Source: JAJPHU01 sp036557825 (lineage in GTDB: Bacteria > Planctomycetota > Planctomycetia > Gemmatales > Gemmataceae). From it: a stretch of 64,000 nt of DNA. This document shows, in pieces, positions 17,049 through 24,810 of the stretch (positions are counted from its first letter, which is position 1; every line of letters begins with the position of its first letter). The translations under genes were made by a program, and so were the position numbers. Below the pieces are notes generated by a model that was given only the letters and a program-made list of their open reading frames with translations, was not told the DNA's origin and did not search any database. Where the stretch lies: the NCBI GenBank assembly GCA_036557825.1, contig DATBGU010000194.1, positions 1-64,000 of the forward strand, written 5' to 3'.

Positions 17049-17243
17049 TTGTCCACGGAATTGAAACCGGGCGACCGCATGCGTGTGACGCTCCTGAACC
17101 GACGTATCGGATACGAGCCGGGTGAGAAGGGAACGGTGCTGTGGGGGCCGAGCACCTCCCACAACGGGGGAATCTTTTATCTTGTTTCGATGGACAAGGA
17201 CGGCCCCGGCAATTGGGTCACCTTCATGGCGAGAGAGATCTAG
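17049..17243 (+). CDS. MDKDGP-family small protein, copy 2, with early stop
   Basis: A 64-residue member: LKPGDRMRVTLLNRRIGYEP, then GEKGTVLWGP, then FYLVSMDKDGPGN, then VTFMAREI. It starts at TTG with only a weak AGAGAG upstream. The frame ends in TAG (17241-17243), exactly where relatives continue EIEAD; the next three codons are GCC GAC GTG before TGA. A single GAG-to-TAG change has probably removed the last four residues. It is most similar to the copy at 21873. Possibly still functional; function unknown. Confidence 0.6.
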   Translation: MSTELKPGDRMRVTLLNRRIGYEPGEKGTVLWGPSTSHNGGIFYLVSMDKDGPGNWVTFMAREI

Positions 17244-17404
17244 GCCGACGTGTGACCACACCGTGGCGTCCGGTCCGTGGTAATGCCGTGGGATGGGGAG
17301 AGTGACAGTGTCGAGCAGAAGCATGTCAGCCACGGTTGACACTTTTCCAACAGGGGTTGACATGCACGGGATCAACTGGGCGTTGGCAGCGGTCACGCGC
17401 GCTG

Positions 17405-17911
17405 TCACCTGTTTTCAACTCGCGGCTCAAGCCCGACCTGCTGCCCCTCGGCACGACCACCAAGTCCCAGCATGCGCAAGAAGTCGTCTTTCAACTCCGG
17501 GGCTACTCCATCCGCCTCCTTCACCGTATCGGCGAAGCGATCCAGGATCGCGTGGGCCTCCGGGTCCGGGTGGGCGCGGAGCAGGGCGAAGTAGAAGCGA
17601 GTGGCCTCCACATCACCTGCCTTCATGCGTTTGAGGAGGCGGGAGGCGTCGGGGCCAGTGTCAACCCACCAGTCCAGCCAGACGCCTTTGCACCGCTGAA
17701 GGAGACCGAACCCCTCGAAGTGGTCGAGGTGCGCCACCCTCTCTGCCAGGCTTTCGCCCTCCCCGCCAGCGTGCCAGTGGCGCAGAGCGGCGGTGATGTG
17801 CAGCCCATCGTGGCAAGCCGGTCGGTCCGCCAGCAGTTCAGACGCCAGCAGCAGGTCGGCCACTTCGCCTACTGCCACCCTCTCCTGTCCCGACAGTTGC
17901 AACTCCGCCAT
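17405..17911 (-). CDS. Hypothetical helical protein
   Basis: A 168-residue protein with a strong AGGAGG five bases before ATG. It is predicted all-helical by eye (VAVGEVADLLLASELLADRP, FFALLRAHPDPEAHAILDRF-like stretches) and contains a Trp-rich centre (GVWLDWWVDTGPD). I recognise no family. It converges on the copy-2 MDKDGP gene. Function unknown. Confidence 0.65.
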   Translation of the reverse strand: MAELQLSGQERVAVGEVADLLLASELLADRPACHDGLHITAALRHWHAGGEGESLAERVAHLDHFEGFGLLQRCKGVWLDWWVDTGPDASRLLKRMKAGDVEATRFYFALLRAHPDPEAHAILDRFADTVKEADGVAPELKDDFLRMLGLGGRAEGQQVGLEPRVENR

Positions 17912-18001
17912 CAGTCCCTCCTTTTAGCATCCCCTGCAAGCCCTTGCCCTGCGACCTTCTCGACAGTCCGGGTTCAAGCACCCCCTCCTGGCAGGGCGTC
18001 C

Positions 18002-18241
18002 TCACCTGTCCGGTTCGATCTCGTCCTCGGCGAAGATGACGACGCGCGGCGGGTTGTCCTTGTCCATTGCCACCAGGTAGGAAATCCGTCCTGCGCCGAT
18101 TCTCTTCGCCCCCATGACAATCATGCCCTTGTCACCCGGTTGATAGCGTGGCATTCGGTTCATCCGCGTGACGCGCACCACATCTCCCTTGTGAAGTCCG
18201 GACGAAGCTGGCGCATTCTCCCCGCTGAGAGGTGCTTCCAT
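18002..18241 (-). CDS. MDKDGP-family small protein, copy 3
   Basis: A 79-residue member: LHKGDVVRVTRMNRMPRYQP, then GDKGMIVMG, then ISYLVAMDKDNPPR, then VIFAEDEIEPD. The Gly of MDKDGP is Asn here. It has an extra ~20-residue N-terminal tail. The start at 18241 has GAGGAG nine bases upstream; the frame is open to 18313 but without a site there. Its upstream neighbour is unrelated. Function unknown. Confidence 0.65.
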   Translation of the reverse strand: MEAPLSGENAPASSGLHKGDVVRVTRMNRMPRYQPGDKGMIVMGAKRIGAGRISYLVAMDKDNPPRVVIFAEDEIEPDR

Positions 18242-18579
18242 CGAAATCCGCTCCTCATCATGGTTCGGCCGGGGCAGCGCGCTTTCCTGACGAGCAGGGG
18301 CATTGTCCGCCATTCATGGCGCCGACACCGGCTGACGGGTTACAGTGGATAACGAGAGGAGGTCCGGCGAGAACCGCCTTGCGCAGAGTGGGCTGCGCCG
18401 ATGTGCCGGCGAGAATGTTCAATCTCGCCGCCAGGGCCATGCGTTAGCCCCGATCACCACCCTCACACAGAAGATGGATTAATTTCTTTGTAGCACCCTG
18501 CGCGTCATCTTCGCCTCGCTGAGCCTCTAGCTTTGGGACCGCAGCGTCCGGTCGTTGTCTTCGCCTTCCAGCGGTCCTC
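18242..18579. other. Intergenic region, ~340 bp
   Basis: No gene or hairpin repeat copy is recognised. It lies between the start of the copy-3 gene and the 3' end of the LEDR-motif protein gene. Confidence 0.4.
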
Positions 18580-19137
18580 CTAGATCGTGGGTTGCGCCGC
18601 CGCCAACGCATCCATCGTTACGTCGAACGCCACCATGCCGAGCGCGTGGCCGATCGGCGAGTTTTCCAGGGGGTTCATGCCGATGGCGTTGGTCAGCGTG
18701 CCGATGTCCGTTTTCAGGCTGCTCACCAGGCTGGGCACAGCCATGATCCCTGGTTGCATGACGAGGAATGAATCGACCGCTAGGGCGATCTCGTCGTTGA
18801 GCAGGGTGTTCAAATTCGAGTTGCCCAGTTCCGCGGCGAGGAGGGAACTGAGAAGGGAGAGACCTCCAACCGCCGCCTGCTGAGGCGGTGCAAGAAAGGT
18901 CGAGCCGTTGAACGAGTTGGTCGCGTTGTTGAACGAGTTGGTAATGTGAATATTCTCGTGTATATTCACATGTCCCCCGCCGTTACCGTTACCGTTGCCG
19001 TTACCGTTGTCTCCCCCCATTCCGTGGACGGAGGACGGCGGCAAGCGATCCTCAAGCGCTTCCAGCTCAGGCCGAAAGAAGCACTCCGCTTTTGCAGGCT
19101 GGCGGAGCGTGCGAGTTCCAAACCATTTCGTGAACAT
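18580..19137 (-). CDS. Short exported protein with LEDR motif and Gly/Asn repeat
   Basis: A 185-residue protein. Residues ~24-32 read ELEALEDRL, the same sorting-type motif as in the protein at 133-2520, but no effector domain follows. A GNGNGNGNGGG run (~44-56) and Asn-rich HVNIHENIHITNSFNNATNS are followed by a hydrophobic/helical region to the end (LLSSLLAAELGNSNLNTLLN, then GIMAVPSLVSSLKTDIG). GGGAGG lies seven bases before ATG. It is probably exported; role unknown. Confidence 0.7.
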   Translation of the reverse strand: MFTKWFGTRTLRQPAKAECFFRPELEALEDRLPPSSVHGMGGDNGNGNGNGNGGGHVNIHENIHITNSFNNATNSFNGSTFLAPPQQAAVGGLSLLSSLLAAELGNSNLNTLLNDEIALAVDSFLVMQPGIMAVPSLVSSLKTDIGTLTNAIGMNPLENSPIGHALGMVAFDVTMDALAAAQPTI

Positions 19138-19783
19138 CTCATTTCCTCCCGATCACAAGAAAAACAAGTTGTCAAACCTCCGAACCTCTTCGGCTCCTCC
19201 ACGCAGAGGAGCCTCTCTGCTTTCAAGGCGAGTCTATCCGCCAAAGCGGGGTCGCCTTTTTCCGCGTTTTGCAAGGGTCTAGCCCAGGTATGCATGGCTC
19301 GACCCTCCCTTACTGCCCCGGCGACACGTTCGCCAGCGAGTTGGCTCCCGCACCGTGGAGGGGTGCTGCACAAAACCGTGCAAAACAAACTCCAGTCAGG
19401 GCCGCGCGCAGCGGCATTTGTGCCGGCTGATCTGCACGGGAATGGGTACATGGAAGGCGACCGCGGCGGGCGGTCCGAACAAGTGGTCCGTCTTGAACTA
19501 TCCCCAGCCGCCCATCGTCAGGCGTGCAGGGGAATAAAAAAAGCCCCAGCTGACCGCGTGGTCATGCCAAGGCTTCGTTGCCTGCTTCCTCTCTCCTTGA
19601 CAAAAGAGAGATTGCAAAGAATGAGTTTATATGGGTGAGAGGAAAATGCAAGAAGATTCTTCCGCCCGCTGACATCACCCAGACATCGCCACAACGATCG
19701 TAGGTGTTGTGGATAGGGATGGAATCGAAGGGTGAAGGCGGTGCGGGTTCGGTGGCGGCTTCCAAGCCACCCGCCGGCGCTTA
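19138..19783. other. Intergenic region upstream of the LEDR protein
   Basis: No gene is supported. It contains an 8 bp hairpin GGCTCCTC/GAGGAGCC at 19192-19213, within what would be the 5' leader of the minus-strand gene starting at 19137. Regulatory control of that gene is possible but unproven. Confidence 0.4.
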
Positions 19784-19930
19784 CGAGTGTCTCACGCCGA
19801 CCGTCCTTGCTCCCCCCTCGCGGAATCTACTTGCCTCCCCCTTCCCACCGGGTACATTCATCCTGCCGGCGGAGCGTGAGTTCCTTCCGGCTGGGTGACG
19901 AACCTCCCCCAGACGCTCCGCCGTCTTCTG
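19784..19930. repeat. Dispersed hairpin repeat, copy E
   Basis: It matches copy C almost base for base (CGAGTGTCTCACGCCGACCG, then GTACATTCATCCTGCCGGCG, then CCTTCCGGCTGGGTGACGAA). The stem GCCGGCGGAGCGT pairs with ACGCTCCGCCG. It ends ~20 bp before the 3' end of the minus-strand gene at 19952. Confidence 0.85.
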
Positions 19931-19951
19931 CATTTCCACCTGCGCCATCTT

Positions 19952-20404
19952 CTACGCAAGGTCTGCCTCCGCCAGAAGCACACGCAAGTGCCGGAGGGAC
20001 AGGCCGGCGGGTAGACCGCGACTCCCGTGGCGAAGGGCCGCATCAAGGGTCAGCCAGTTCTCGCGTGGAGCGTCGAGCACCGTACCCGAAGTAGCGACGG
20101 GCCATCGGCCCGTGCGTCGCCGGTGGCACTCCATCCAGGTCAGGACTTGGCCAACCGTCAGCCGCGCCTTCTCGTGACTATGGCCACAATGCTCCTTGAG
20201 CAATTTGAACAGGGACGATCCTCCAGGCAACCCCCGGTGCCCCTTCATCAGTGCGCTGTTGACGCCCCGCCAGGTCTCTTGCGGCGCATCACGAATTGGC
20301 CCCGTCCCGGCGTGTGGCCAGCGTCCGGTGCGTATTCGGTGCGCTTTGGCCCAAGTTAGGATCTGCTTCACGGTCAGCGGCGGTGGATGGGGGCGTTTGG
20401 GCAT
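19952..20404 (-). CDS. Protein of two tandem TGRWP repeats
   Basis: A 150-residue protein built from two copies of a ~65-residue module. Each copy has LTVxQxLTWxxxHRxRTGRW, then P, then DAPxEXW, then ALxxGxRGLPxGxSL, then a helix. This module is common in Gemmataceae proteins, often next to recombination or restriction genes, and resembles small helical DNA-binding helicase-associated repeats, so nucleic-acid binding is likely. GGAGG lies four bases before ATG. Copies 1 (residues ~10-72) and 2 (~81-145) are about half identical. Confidence 0.75.
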   Translation of the reverse strand: MPKRPHPPPLTVKQILTWAKAHRIRTGRWPHAGTGPIRDAPQETWRGVNSALMKGHRGLPGGSSLFKLLKEHCGHSHEKARLTVGQVLTWMECHRRRTGRWPVATSGTVLDAPRENWLTLDAALRHGSRGLPAGLSLRHLRVLLAEADLA

Positions 20405-20535
20405 GAGTCCTCCCTGGGGTCCGCAAAGCGTTCCTGGTGCGTTTGGTGCGTTCGGCGGGATGGCGGTTCAACTTTATCGCGGGGGAGAAAGGTGAGGCAC
20501 CTCCCGCAACGCTCTCCGCCTCGGCAACGGCATTG

Positions 20536-20751
20536 TCACTGTCGCTCGCGCATCCACTGGCGACGCTTCTCTTCCCTGGCGGCCACCTGATGCAACAACC
20601 CAACCACTCCCATGCAGGCTTCCCCGCGCCAGTACAGCGCCATGTCGTCGCGGCCCTGTTCTTCAAGCCAGTCCGCATACACCAACCGCGCCGTCGGATC
20701 GTGGGGCGTCTCGACGATCGCATGGAGGAAGGCTCTGTCGAGACGCGTCAT
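20536..20751 (-). CDS. TIGR02996 repeat-companion domain protein
   Basis: A 71-residue protein that is little more than one repeat-companion domain: FLHAIVETPHDPTARLVYAD followed by WLEEQGRDDMALYWRG. The domain is greatly expanded in Gemmata relatives, usually ahead of leucine-rich repeats, which are missing here. AAAGGA lies seven bases before ATG. It could be a free-standing companion or a gene that lost its repeat domain. Function unknown. Confidence 0.75.
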   Translation of the reverse strand: MTRLDRAFLHAIVETPHDPTARLVYADWLEEQGRDDMALYWRGEACMGVVGLLHQVAAREEKRRQWMRERQ

Positions 20752-20928
20752 CGTCGTATCCTTTCACTCGCTGAGGACGGCGCCGATGGGGCCGCTCGCC
20801 GCAACCGGCGATTCCCTTGTTGGTACGCATCTGTTCGCCACTGTGCAGGTTCGGAGTAGGAGCGCCCGTTCGCAGCAATGGCGCGCGGTGTAGCCGTGTG
20901 CCGACGGTGGCAAAGAGCAGGGTTTCGC

Positions 20929-21144
20929 TCACGTTAGTTCTTCAGGCTTCGGCAGGTGGGAGCGGTCCATTACATCGACATGTCCACAATAGGAACAAAG
21001 AAAGGCGACCACCTCCAGTCCGGGAAAGGCAACTTCGCGCGCCTCAAGCGTATCACTATTCTGGGATGAACATCTACAGAAAGCAGGTAAGGTTGCTTGC
21101 CTCCACCTGCCGAGTTTAGTCGCGTACTCAGGATCGAGCGTCAT
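20929..21144 (-). CDS. Small zinc-ribbon-like protein
   Basis: A 71-residue protein with FCRCSS near the middle and CSYCGHVDV near the end, giving four cysteines in a C-x-C...C-x2-C arrangement that could bind one zinc. The ribosome-binding site is mediocre (GGAG about ten bases before ATG). It lies upstream of the repeat-companion gene on the same strand. I recognise no family, and it could be a chance frame. Confidence 0.45.
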   Translation of the reverse strand: MTLDPEYATKLGRWRQATLPAFCRCSSQNSDTLEAREVAFPGLEVVAFLCSYCGHVDVMDRSHLPKPEELT

Positions 21145-21228
21145 CGGTACGGACTCCGAGCGGGTTCCGCCTGCCCTTCGCCTGCGGGGAGTGAGAACCG
21201 CAGGACGAAGGACAGGCCAGCTACGGCG

Positions 21229-21375
21229 TCGTTGCAGTGCTTGAGGTTAGGTGAGAAAGGTCGTGCTGCCCTTTAGGTATTTGGTAGCAAGCCGCGTGCC
21301 CTGTTCTCATAATCCGCCCAACTCCGGCAGCTGGTGACGGAGGGCGGGGCATCGTCGAGGAGAGGATCGCCACAG
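21229..21375. repeat. Direct repeat, left copy, bracketing the MDKDGP/receiver operon
   Basis: It matches 22143-22290 in the same orientation. Both begin GCGTCGTTGCAGTGCTTGAG and share CTCATAATCCGCCCAACTCC further on, about three-quarters identical overall. Part of it is the 3' half of a tiny minus-strand gene (21273-21389). Confidence 0.8.
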
Positions 21376-21389
21376 TGGCGGCAGTGCAT
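21273..21389 (-). CDS. Tiny CxxC protein (38 residues)
   Basis: It begins MHCRHCGDPLLDD and continues to SCRSWADYENRARGLLPNT. AAGGA lies about seven bases before ATG. The segment D-D-x-PP-x-VT-x3-RSWADYE-x-RAR-x-LL is conserved in the decayed copy at 22162-22344, while the DNA around it has diverged, which points to past protein-level selection. The CxxC plus a third Cys suggests metal or redox chemistry; nothing more can be said. Confidence 0.4.
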   Translation of the reverse strand: MHCRHCGDPLLDDAPPSVTSCRSWADYENRARGLLPNT

Positions 21390-21520
21390 GGCGTTCGTCC
21401 TTGTCGTGGATGAGGACCGCGGCGCCGATCCGTGTATCCGAACACGCCATGAACCGGACGCCGCGGTGCATCGCTATCATCTTCTTCCGCACAGGATTTG
21501 CCACCACTTATCGCTGCGGA

Positions 21521-21889
21521 CTACGCCAGGCAGCGGCGGACTTCCCCCAGTAGCGCTTCGGGGTCGATGGGCTTCTTGACGAAGCCGCAACAGCCGTGAT
21601 CCTCCGCCCACTGGCGACTCAGAACAGTCGAGGTCATGACCATGATCGGGATGGGTGGCGCATCCTCCTCGTGAATTTGCTGGAGGAAGTGCCAGCCGTC
21701 CAAGACGGGCATGAGCATGTCCAGCAGGATCAGGTCGGGGCGTGCACCGGAACGCAGGCAGGCGAGCGCCTCTTCCCCGTTGGCGGCCTGGATAATGTCG
21801 CAGCCTTCCCGGCACAAGACGAGTTCCAACCCTTCACGGGTGATGCGGTCGTCTTCCACGACCAGCAGCGTTTTACCTGCGGTCATCAT
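21521..21889 (-). CDS. Stand-alone receiver-domain response regulator
   Basis: A 122-residue single-domain receiver with all key residues: acidic pair in VVEDD, phospho-acceptor in ILLDMLMPVLDG, Thr in VMTST, Lys in KKPID. There is no output domain, so it would act by protein contact or as a phosphate relay. Its start overlaps the end of the MDKDGP-family gene by 17 bases, so the two are translationally coupled. No histidine kinase is nearby. Confidence 0.85.
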   Translation of the reverse strand: MMTAGKTLLVVEDDRITREGLELVLCREGCDIIQAANGEEALACLRSGARPDLILLDMLMPVLDGWHFLQQIHEEDAPPIPIMVMTSTVLSRQWAEDHGCCGFVKKPIDPEALLGEVRRCLA

Positions 21890-22112
21890 TCACCCTTTTC
21901 TTGCCTCCCACGTCGGCCTCGATTTGCCCCGTTGTGAAGGTGATGCCGTTGCCGGGACCGTCCTTGTCCATCGACACGAGATAGAAGGGTTGCCCGGTGT
22001 AGGAAGGGCTGGGTTCCCACAGCACGGTTCCCTTGTCACCCGGCTCATACCCGACCCGCCGGCCCTGGACTGTCACGCGCACGCGGTCGCCGATCTGCAA
22101 TTCCTGGCTCAT
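21873..22112 (-). CDS. MDKDGP-family small protein, copy 4, coupled to a receiver
   Basis: A 79-residue member: LQIGDRVRVTVQGRRVGYEP, then GDKGTVLWEP, then FYLVSMDKDGPGN, then ITFTTGQIEAD and a basic tail. The chosen ATG (22112) has GGAG eight bases upstream; an in-frame ATG nine codons up is possible. It is the best-preserved copy and the only one with an operon partner (the receiver, overlapping by 17 bp). This hints at a signalling link, which is inference only. Confidence 0.7.
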   Translation of the reverse strand: MSQELQIGDRVRVTVQGRRVGYEPGDKGTVLWEPSPSYTGQPFYLVSMDKDGPGNGITFTTGQIEADVGGKKRVNDDRR

Positions 22113-22142
22113 GTGGCTGCTCCGCATTTGCACAGCCACCGC

Positions 22143-22290
22143 GTCGTTGCAGTGCTTGAGGTTAGGAGGAGGTCTTGGTGCAGTTTTGGTTATTTAGCAG
22201 CAAGGCGCGTGCCCTTTTCTCATAATCCGCCCAACTCCGGCGGATGGTGACTTCGGGCGGCGTGTCGTCGGGAGGGTATCGCCATAGTAG
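22143..22290. repeat. Direct repeat, right copy
   Basis: Partner of 21229-21375. The two copies bracket the MDKDGP/receiver gene pair with ~915 bp between equivalent points. Confidence 0.8.
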
Positions 22291-22344
22291 GCCCGCTGAC
22301 GTAATACGACTCGACGCCCACTCCTGCCCTCGCGGACGCCACAC
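22162..22344 (-). pseudogene. Decayed paralogue of the tiny CxxC protein
   Basis: The frame contains DDTPPEVTIRRSWADYEKRA, aligning with residues ~12-33 of the 38-residue protein at 21273. The CxxC segment is replaced by LLWRYPP. It has no ribosome-binding site at its ATG. It looks like an old duplicate that lost its metal-binding half. Confidence 0.5.
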
Positions 22345-22559
22345 AGGGGCACCCAGGCGTTCCTGTGCCTATCTTGGCGCTGTATCGTTCAAGCATTCGG
22401 GCTGAGGCGTGCGGGAATGCCCTGAGACCGCTGGTATAATAGTGGAACCGTGCCCCGTGGTCGTTAGAATGCGGGTGTTGATCGGGATGGTTTCGGTAAC
22501 TACGACTCACACAAGCTCAGTAACCACGATGCGCTCAAGCGGGTCCATTTCTTCGCTCA

Positions 22560-22874
22560 TCATGCGTCCTTCGCCTCCTGTACTCTTTCGGTGTCGCGCC
22601 GTCTTGATAGTCGCTTCTTCTGGTTCTTCTTCGCCCCCGGCGCGAACGGGTTCCTCGGCTGATGCACCAACCACATCTCCAGGATCGCCTCGTCTATCAC
22701 GGACCGCTCGGTGATGCCGAGTTTCTTGGCGAGTTTCTTCACAACCTTCTCGATTTCCTTGCTGGGGCGCCAGCCGACGGCACTTCCGCAGAGTTGCTTG
22801 TAAACTTCCTTGACCGCTTCGCTCTCCCCTACCGCGACCTGCGAGCCGGTAATCGGCGGATCATCATCGTTCAT
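22560..22874 (-). CDS. Hypothetical basic protein, possibly DNA-binding
   Basis: A 104-residue protein. The acidic N-terminus is followed by a helix pair, SKEIEKVVKKLAKKLGITER then SVIDEAILEMWLVHQ (residues ~41-75), and a highly basic tail (KKNQKKRLSRR). The helix pair could be a helix-turn-helix. AGGAG lies eight bases before ATG (22874). A further frame of only ~18 codons overlaps its stop and is not annotated. Role unknown. Confidence 0.6.
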   Translation of the reverse strand: MNDDDPPITGSQVAVGESEAVKEVYKQLCGSAVGWRPSKEIEKVVKKLAKKLGITERSVIDEAILEMWLVHQPRNPFAPGAKKNQKKRLSRRRDTERVQEAKDA

Positions 22875-23239
22875 GTTCACTTCTCCTACCTTTGCTTCCC
22901 CCTCTTCCGTGACCTCACGACGACGGGCCGCTCATCCCACCCCGGATTGCAGTTCGGGACGAGACGGCGGCCCGTGTGTATCAAACCGTGCGGCCTGTGC
23001 TGGAATCGCCAAGATGGTGAGAGGGCAAACCGTGTGCCGGGCGAGAGTGATTTTCTCACTTCTGGATCGGCGGCGCCGCCCCGCTGGCGGAGCGCGGCGG
23101 GAGCGGGAGACATCAGGGAACATCGGTTTGGAGGATTTCAAGATGACGCCCGTACCGGGAATCTTTTGGAAGTTATTTACAATAACCCTCTCACTTCGCG
23201 CAAACAACATCGGAACCGTTACTTCTTCGCAAGGATTAC
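22875..23239. other. Intergenic region before hairpin repeat F
   Basis: No gene is supported; open frames have no ribosome-binding sites and Arg/Pro-rich shadow-like translations. Confidence 0.4.
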
Positions 23240-23495
23240 CCTCGCAGCCGTGAAGTTCTCGTGATTCTGCGAAGTTATCGTGATTCTGCTCGGAACCTTC
23301 TTGTGTCCGCCCTCTCAGCCGGTACACTCACCATTAGCCGGCGAGGTGCTCTAAATGCGAGGGCGGAAGGAGGATTCCGCCGAGCACCCCGCCGGCTTCT
23401 TCCTGCGCCCCTATCCCCACGCCGACGCTCGCCGACACCGTTTCCGCCATCTGCCACCGACCGCCTAGCGACCCGCCCCTCGTCTCGCCAACATC
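23240..23495. repeat. Dispersed hairpin repeat, copy F (long form)
   Basis: The 5' part matches copy A (12305 on). The stem AGCCGGCGAGGTGCTC (23336-23351) pairs with GAGCACCCCGCCGGCT (23382-23397) with one mismatch. After the stem, ~85 bp beginning GCGCCCCTATCCCCACGCCG matches copy G, defining a longer repeat unit. Confidence 0.85.
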
Positions 23496-23985
23496 ACGCT
23501 TCAGCGCGTAGCCCAGATCATCGGCGGGCGCACCAGGAGCAGCGACGACCGTTATCACAACTACGTCAGGACTCCCATCGCCGAGTGCGACCGACCAGCA
23601 ACCACCGCGGCGCGACGACTGGCACGTATACGGGCGAAGATCGCATCACGGCAAGGGAAGTCGCCACCTCCGACGGACGCCGCCTGACTCTCCCGGTGTG
23701 CTTGGACGGGGTGGGGAAAGGAAAAGGGCCGGGCAGAGGACTCCTGCAAGGACCGCCCGGCCCAATCTGGCTTTGAACCAGATGTCGGAAGGGCAGTTTG
23801 TCCGAAAGCAGCCAGCGGGTCAACCCGAATTATCAGCAGTTTGTGCTACGGCTGCGCGGTAGAGTGTAGGTGGCGTTGACATAGACTCGGAGCTTGACAT
23901 ACTATCCGCCCGTGGTGGCTGATCCCCCGGTTGCCAACGGACTCAGAGGGCAAATCCCCAATAGCCTCGGAAAGGACTCCCGCAT
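23496..23985. other. Intergenic region with a GC hairpin and a T-arm-like hairpin
   Basis: GGGCCGGGC (23726-23734) pairs with GCCCGGCCC (23755-23763) and is followed on the minus strand by TTTTCC; it resembles the terminator at 9285-9319. Next to it, TCTGGCTTTGAACCAGA (23766-23782) looks like a tRNA T-arm, but no other tRNA part fits. No protein gene is supported. Confidence 0.5.
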
Positions 23986-24687
23986 ATGAAACTCCCGTCG
24001 GCGCGCTCCCTAGCGGCCTTGATCGTTGTCTTGGCTGTCGCCGGTCATGGCCGCGCCGATTACATGAACTGGACTTACACCTCCACGCCAAGCGTTCCCG
24101 GTGTCTCTGTTGGTGCCCAGTCGCCCGGCGGTGGGGCTGCCGTGACGCTGACCGACTTCAAGAACGGGACCGCAGGAACGTCGATTCCTGTCATCGCCTA
24201 CGTGACGCAAACTGCCTCAACCTCGCCGATTACCTTTGACCCCAGTGCGGCGAAGTATTCGCTGGGGGTGACGATCACCGACAACGCCACGCACGATTCC
24301 GGCACGTTGACTTTCGCGGGCGCCGTCGGCGGCACGCTGTCGGCGACGACTTCAACGCTGACTAACTCGTTCGCTCCTTCGACTAACTCACTGACGCTGG
24401 ACGGGCACGTCTACACTGTGACCATCCCAACGACGAACCTAGCCGCGCCCACCAGCCCGCAGCAGAACATAATGGCGACGGTGAGCGTCAGCAATGTTTC
24501 AGGCGGGGGGACGCCGCCGCCTCCATCGCCTCCTCCGCCTTCTCCGCCTCCGCCGCCTCCGACCACGACACCACCACCTTCCACCAACACGCCCGAACCC
24601 AGCAGCGTCGTACTTGCGTGTGCGGCGATCTCCCTTGTTGGATTGGCGAGCGGACGGCGCTTGCGCCTGCGCCTGACAATGGCCTAG
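23986..24687 (+). CDS. PEP-CTERM sorted exported protein
   Basis: A 233-residue protein. It has a signal peptide (residues 1-24, LAALIVVLAVAG core, ending GRAD) and a beta-rich body with Thr/Ser-rich strands. A proline spacer (PPPPSPPPPSPPPPPP-type, ~178-200) leads to a classic PEP-CTERM tail: TPEPSSVVLACAAISLVGLA followed by an arginine-rich end. That tail is a substrate for exosortase, not encoded in this window. A terminator follows at 24719-24749. The binding partner is unknown; surface or extracellular-matrix location is expected. Confidence 0.85.
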   Translation: MKLPSARSLAALIVVLAVAGHGRADYMNWTYTSTPSVPGVSVGAQSPGGGAAVTLTDFKNGTAGTSIPVIAYVTQTASTSPITFDPSAAKYSLGVTITDNATHDSGTLTFAGAVGGTLSATTSTLTNSFAPSTNSLTLDGHVYTVTIPTTNLAAPTSPQQNIMATVSVSNVSGGGTPPPPSPPPPSPPPPPPTTTPPPSTNTPEPSSVVLACAAISLVGLASGRRLRLRLTMA

Positions 24688-24718
24688 TCAACGATAACCG
24701 GAGCGTTCTTTCCTTGGA

Positions 24719-24749
24719 GGAGGTCGGAGATTTCTCTCCGACCTCCTTT
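24719..24749 (+). terminator. Rho-independent terminator of the PEP-CTERM gene
   Basis: GGAGGTCGGAGA (24719-24730) pairs perfectly with TCTCCGACCTCC (24735-24746), loop TTTC, followed by TTT. Confidence 0.88.
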
Positions 24750-24810
24750 GTGTCATACTTCTTCGTTTCCGAGCCAGCTGGCTGAGACGCCCACCGAGCC
24801 AGATACGCCC

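Noticed and set aside
22504..22560. An ~18-codon frame overlapping the stop of the gene at 22560
   Set aside because: It is too short, with no conservation to test by eye; it is likely chance.
23726..23790. tRNA gene suggested by the T-arm-like TCTGGCTTTGAACCAGA
   Set aside because: No matching acceptor, D or anticodon stems could be fitted on either strand.
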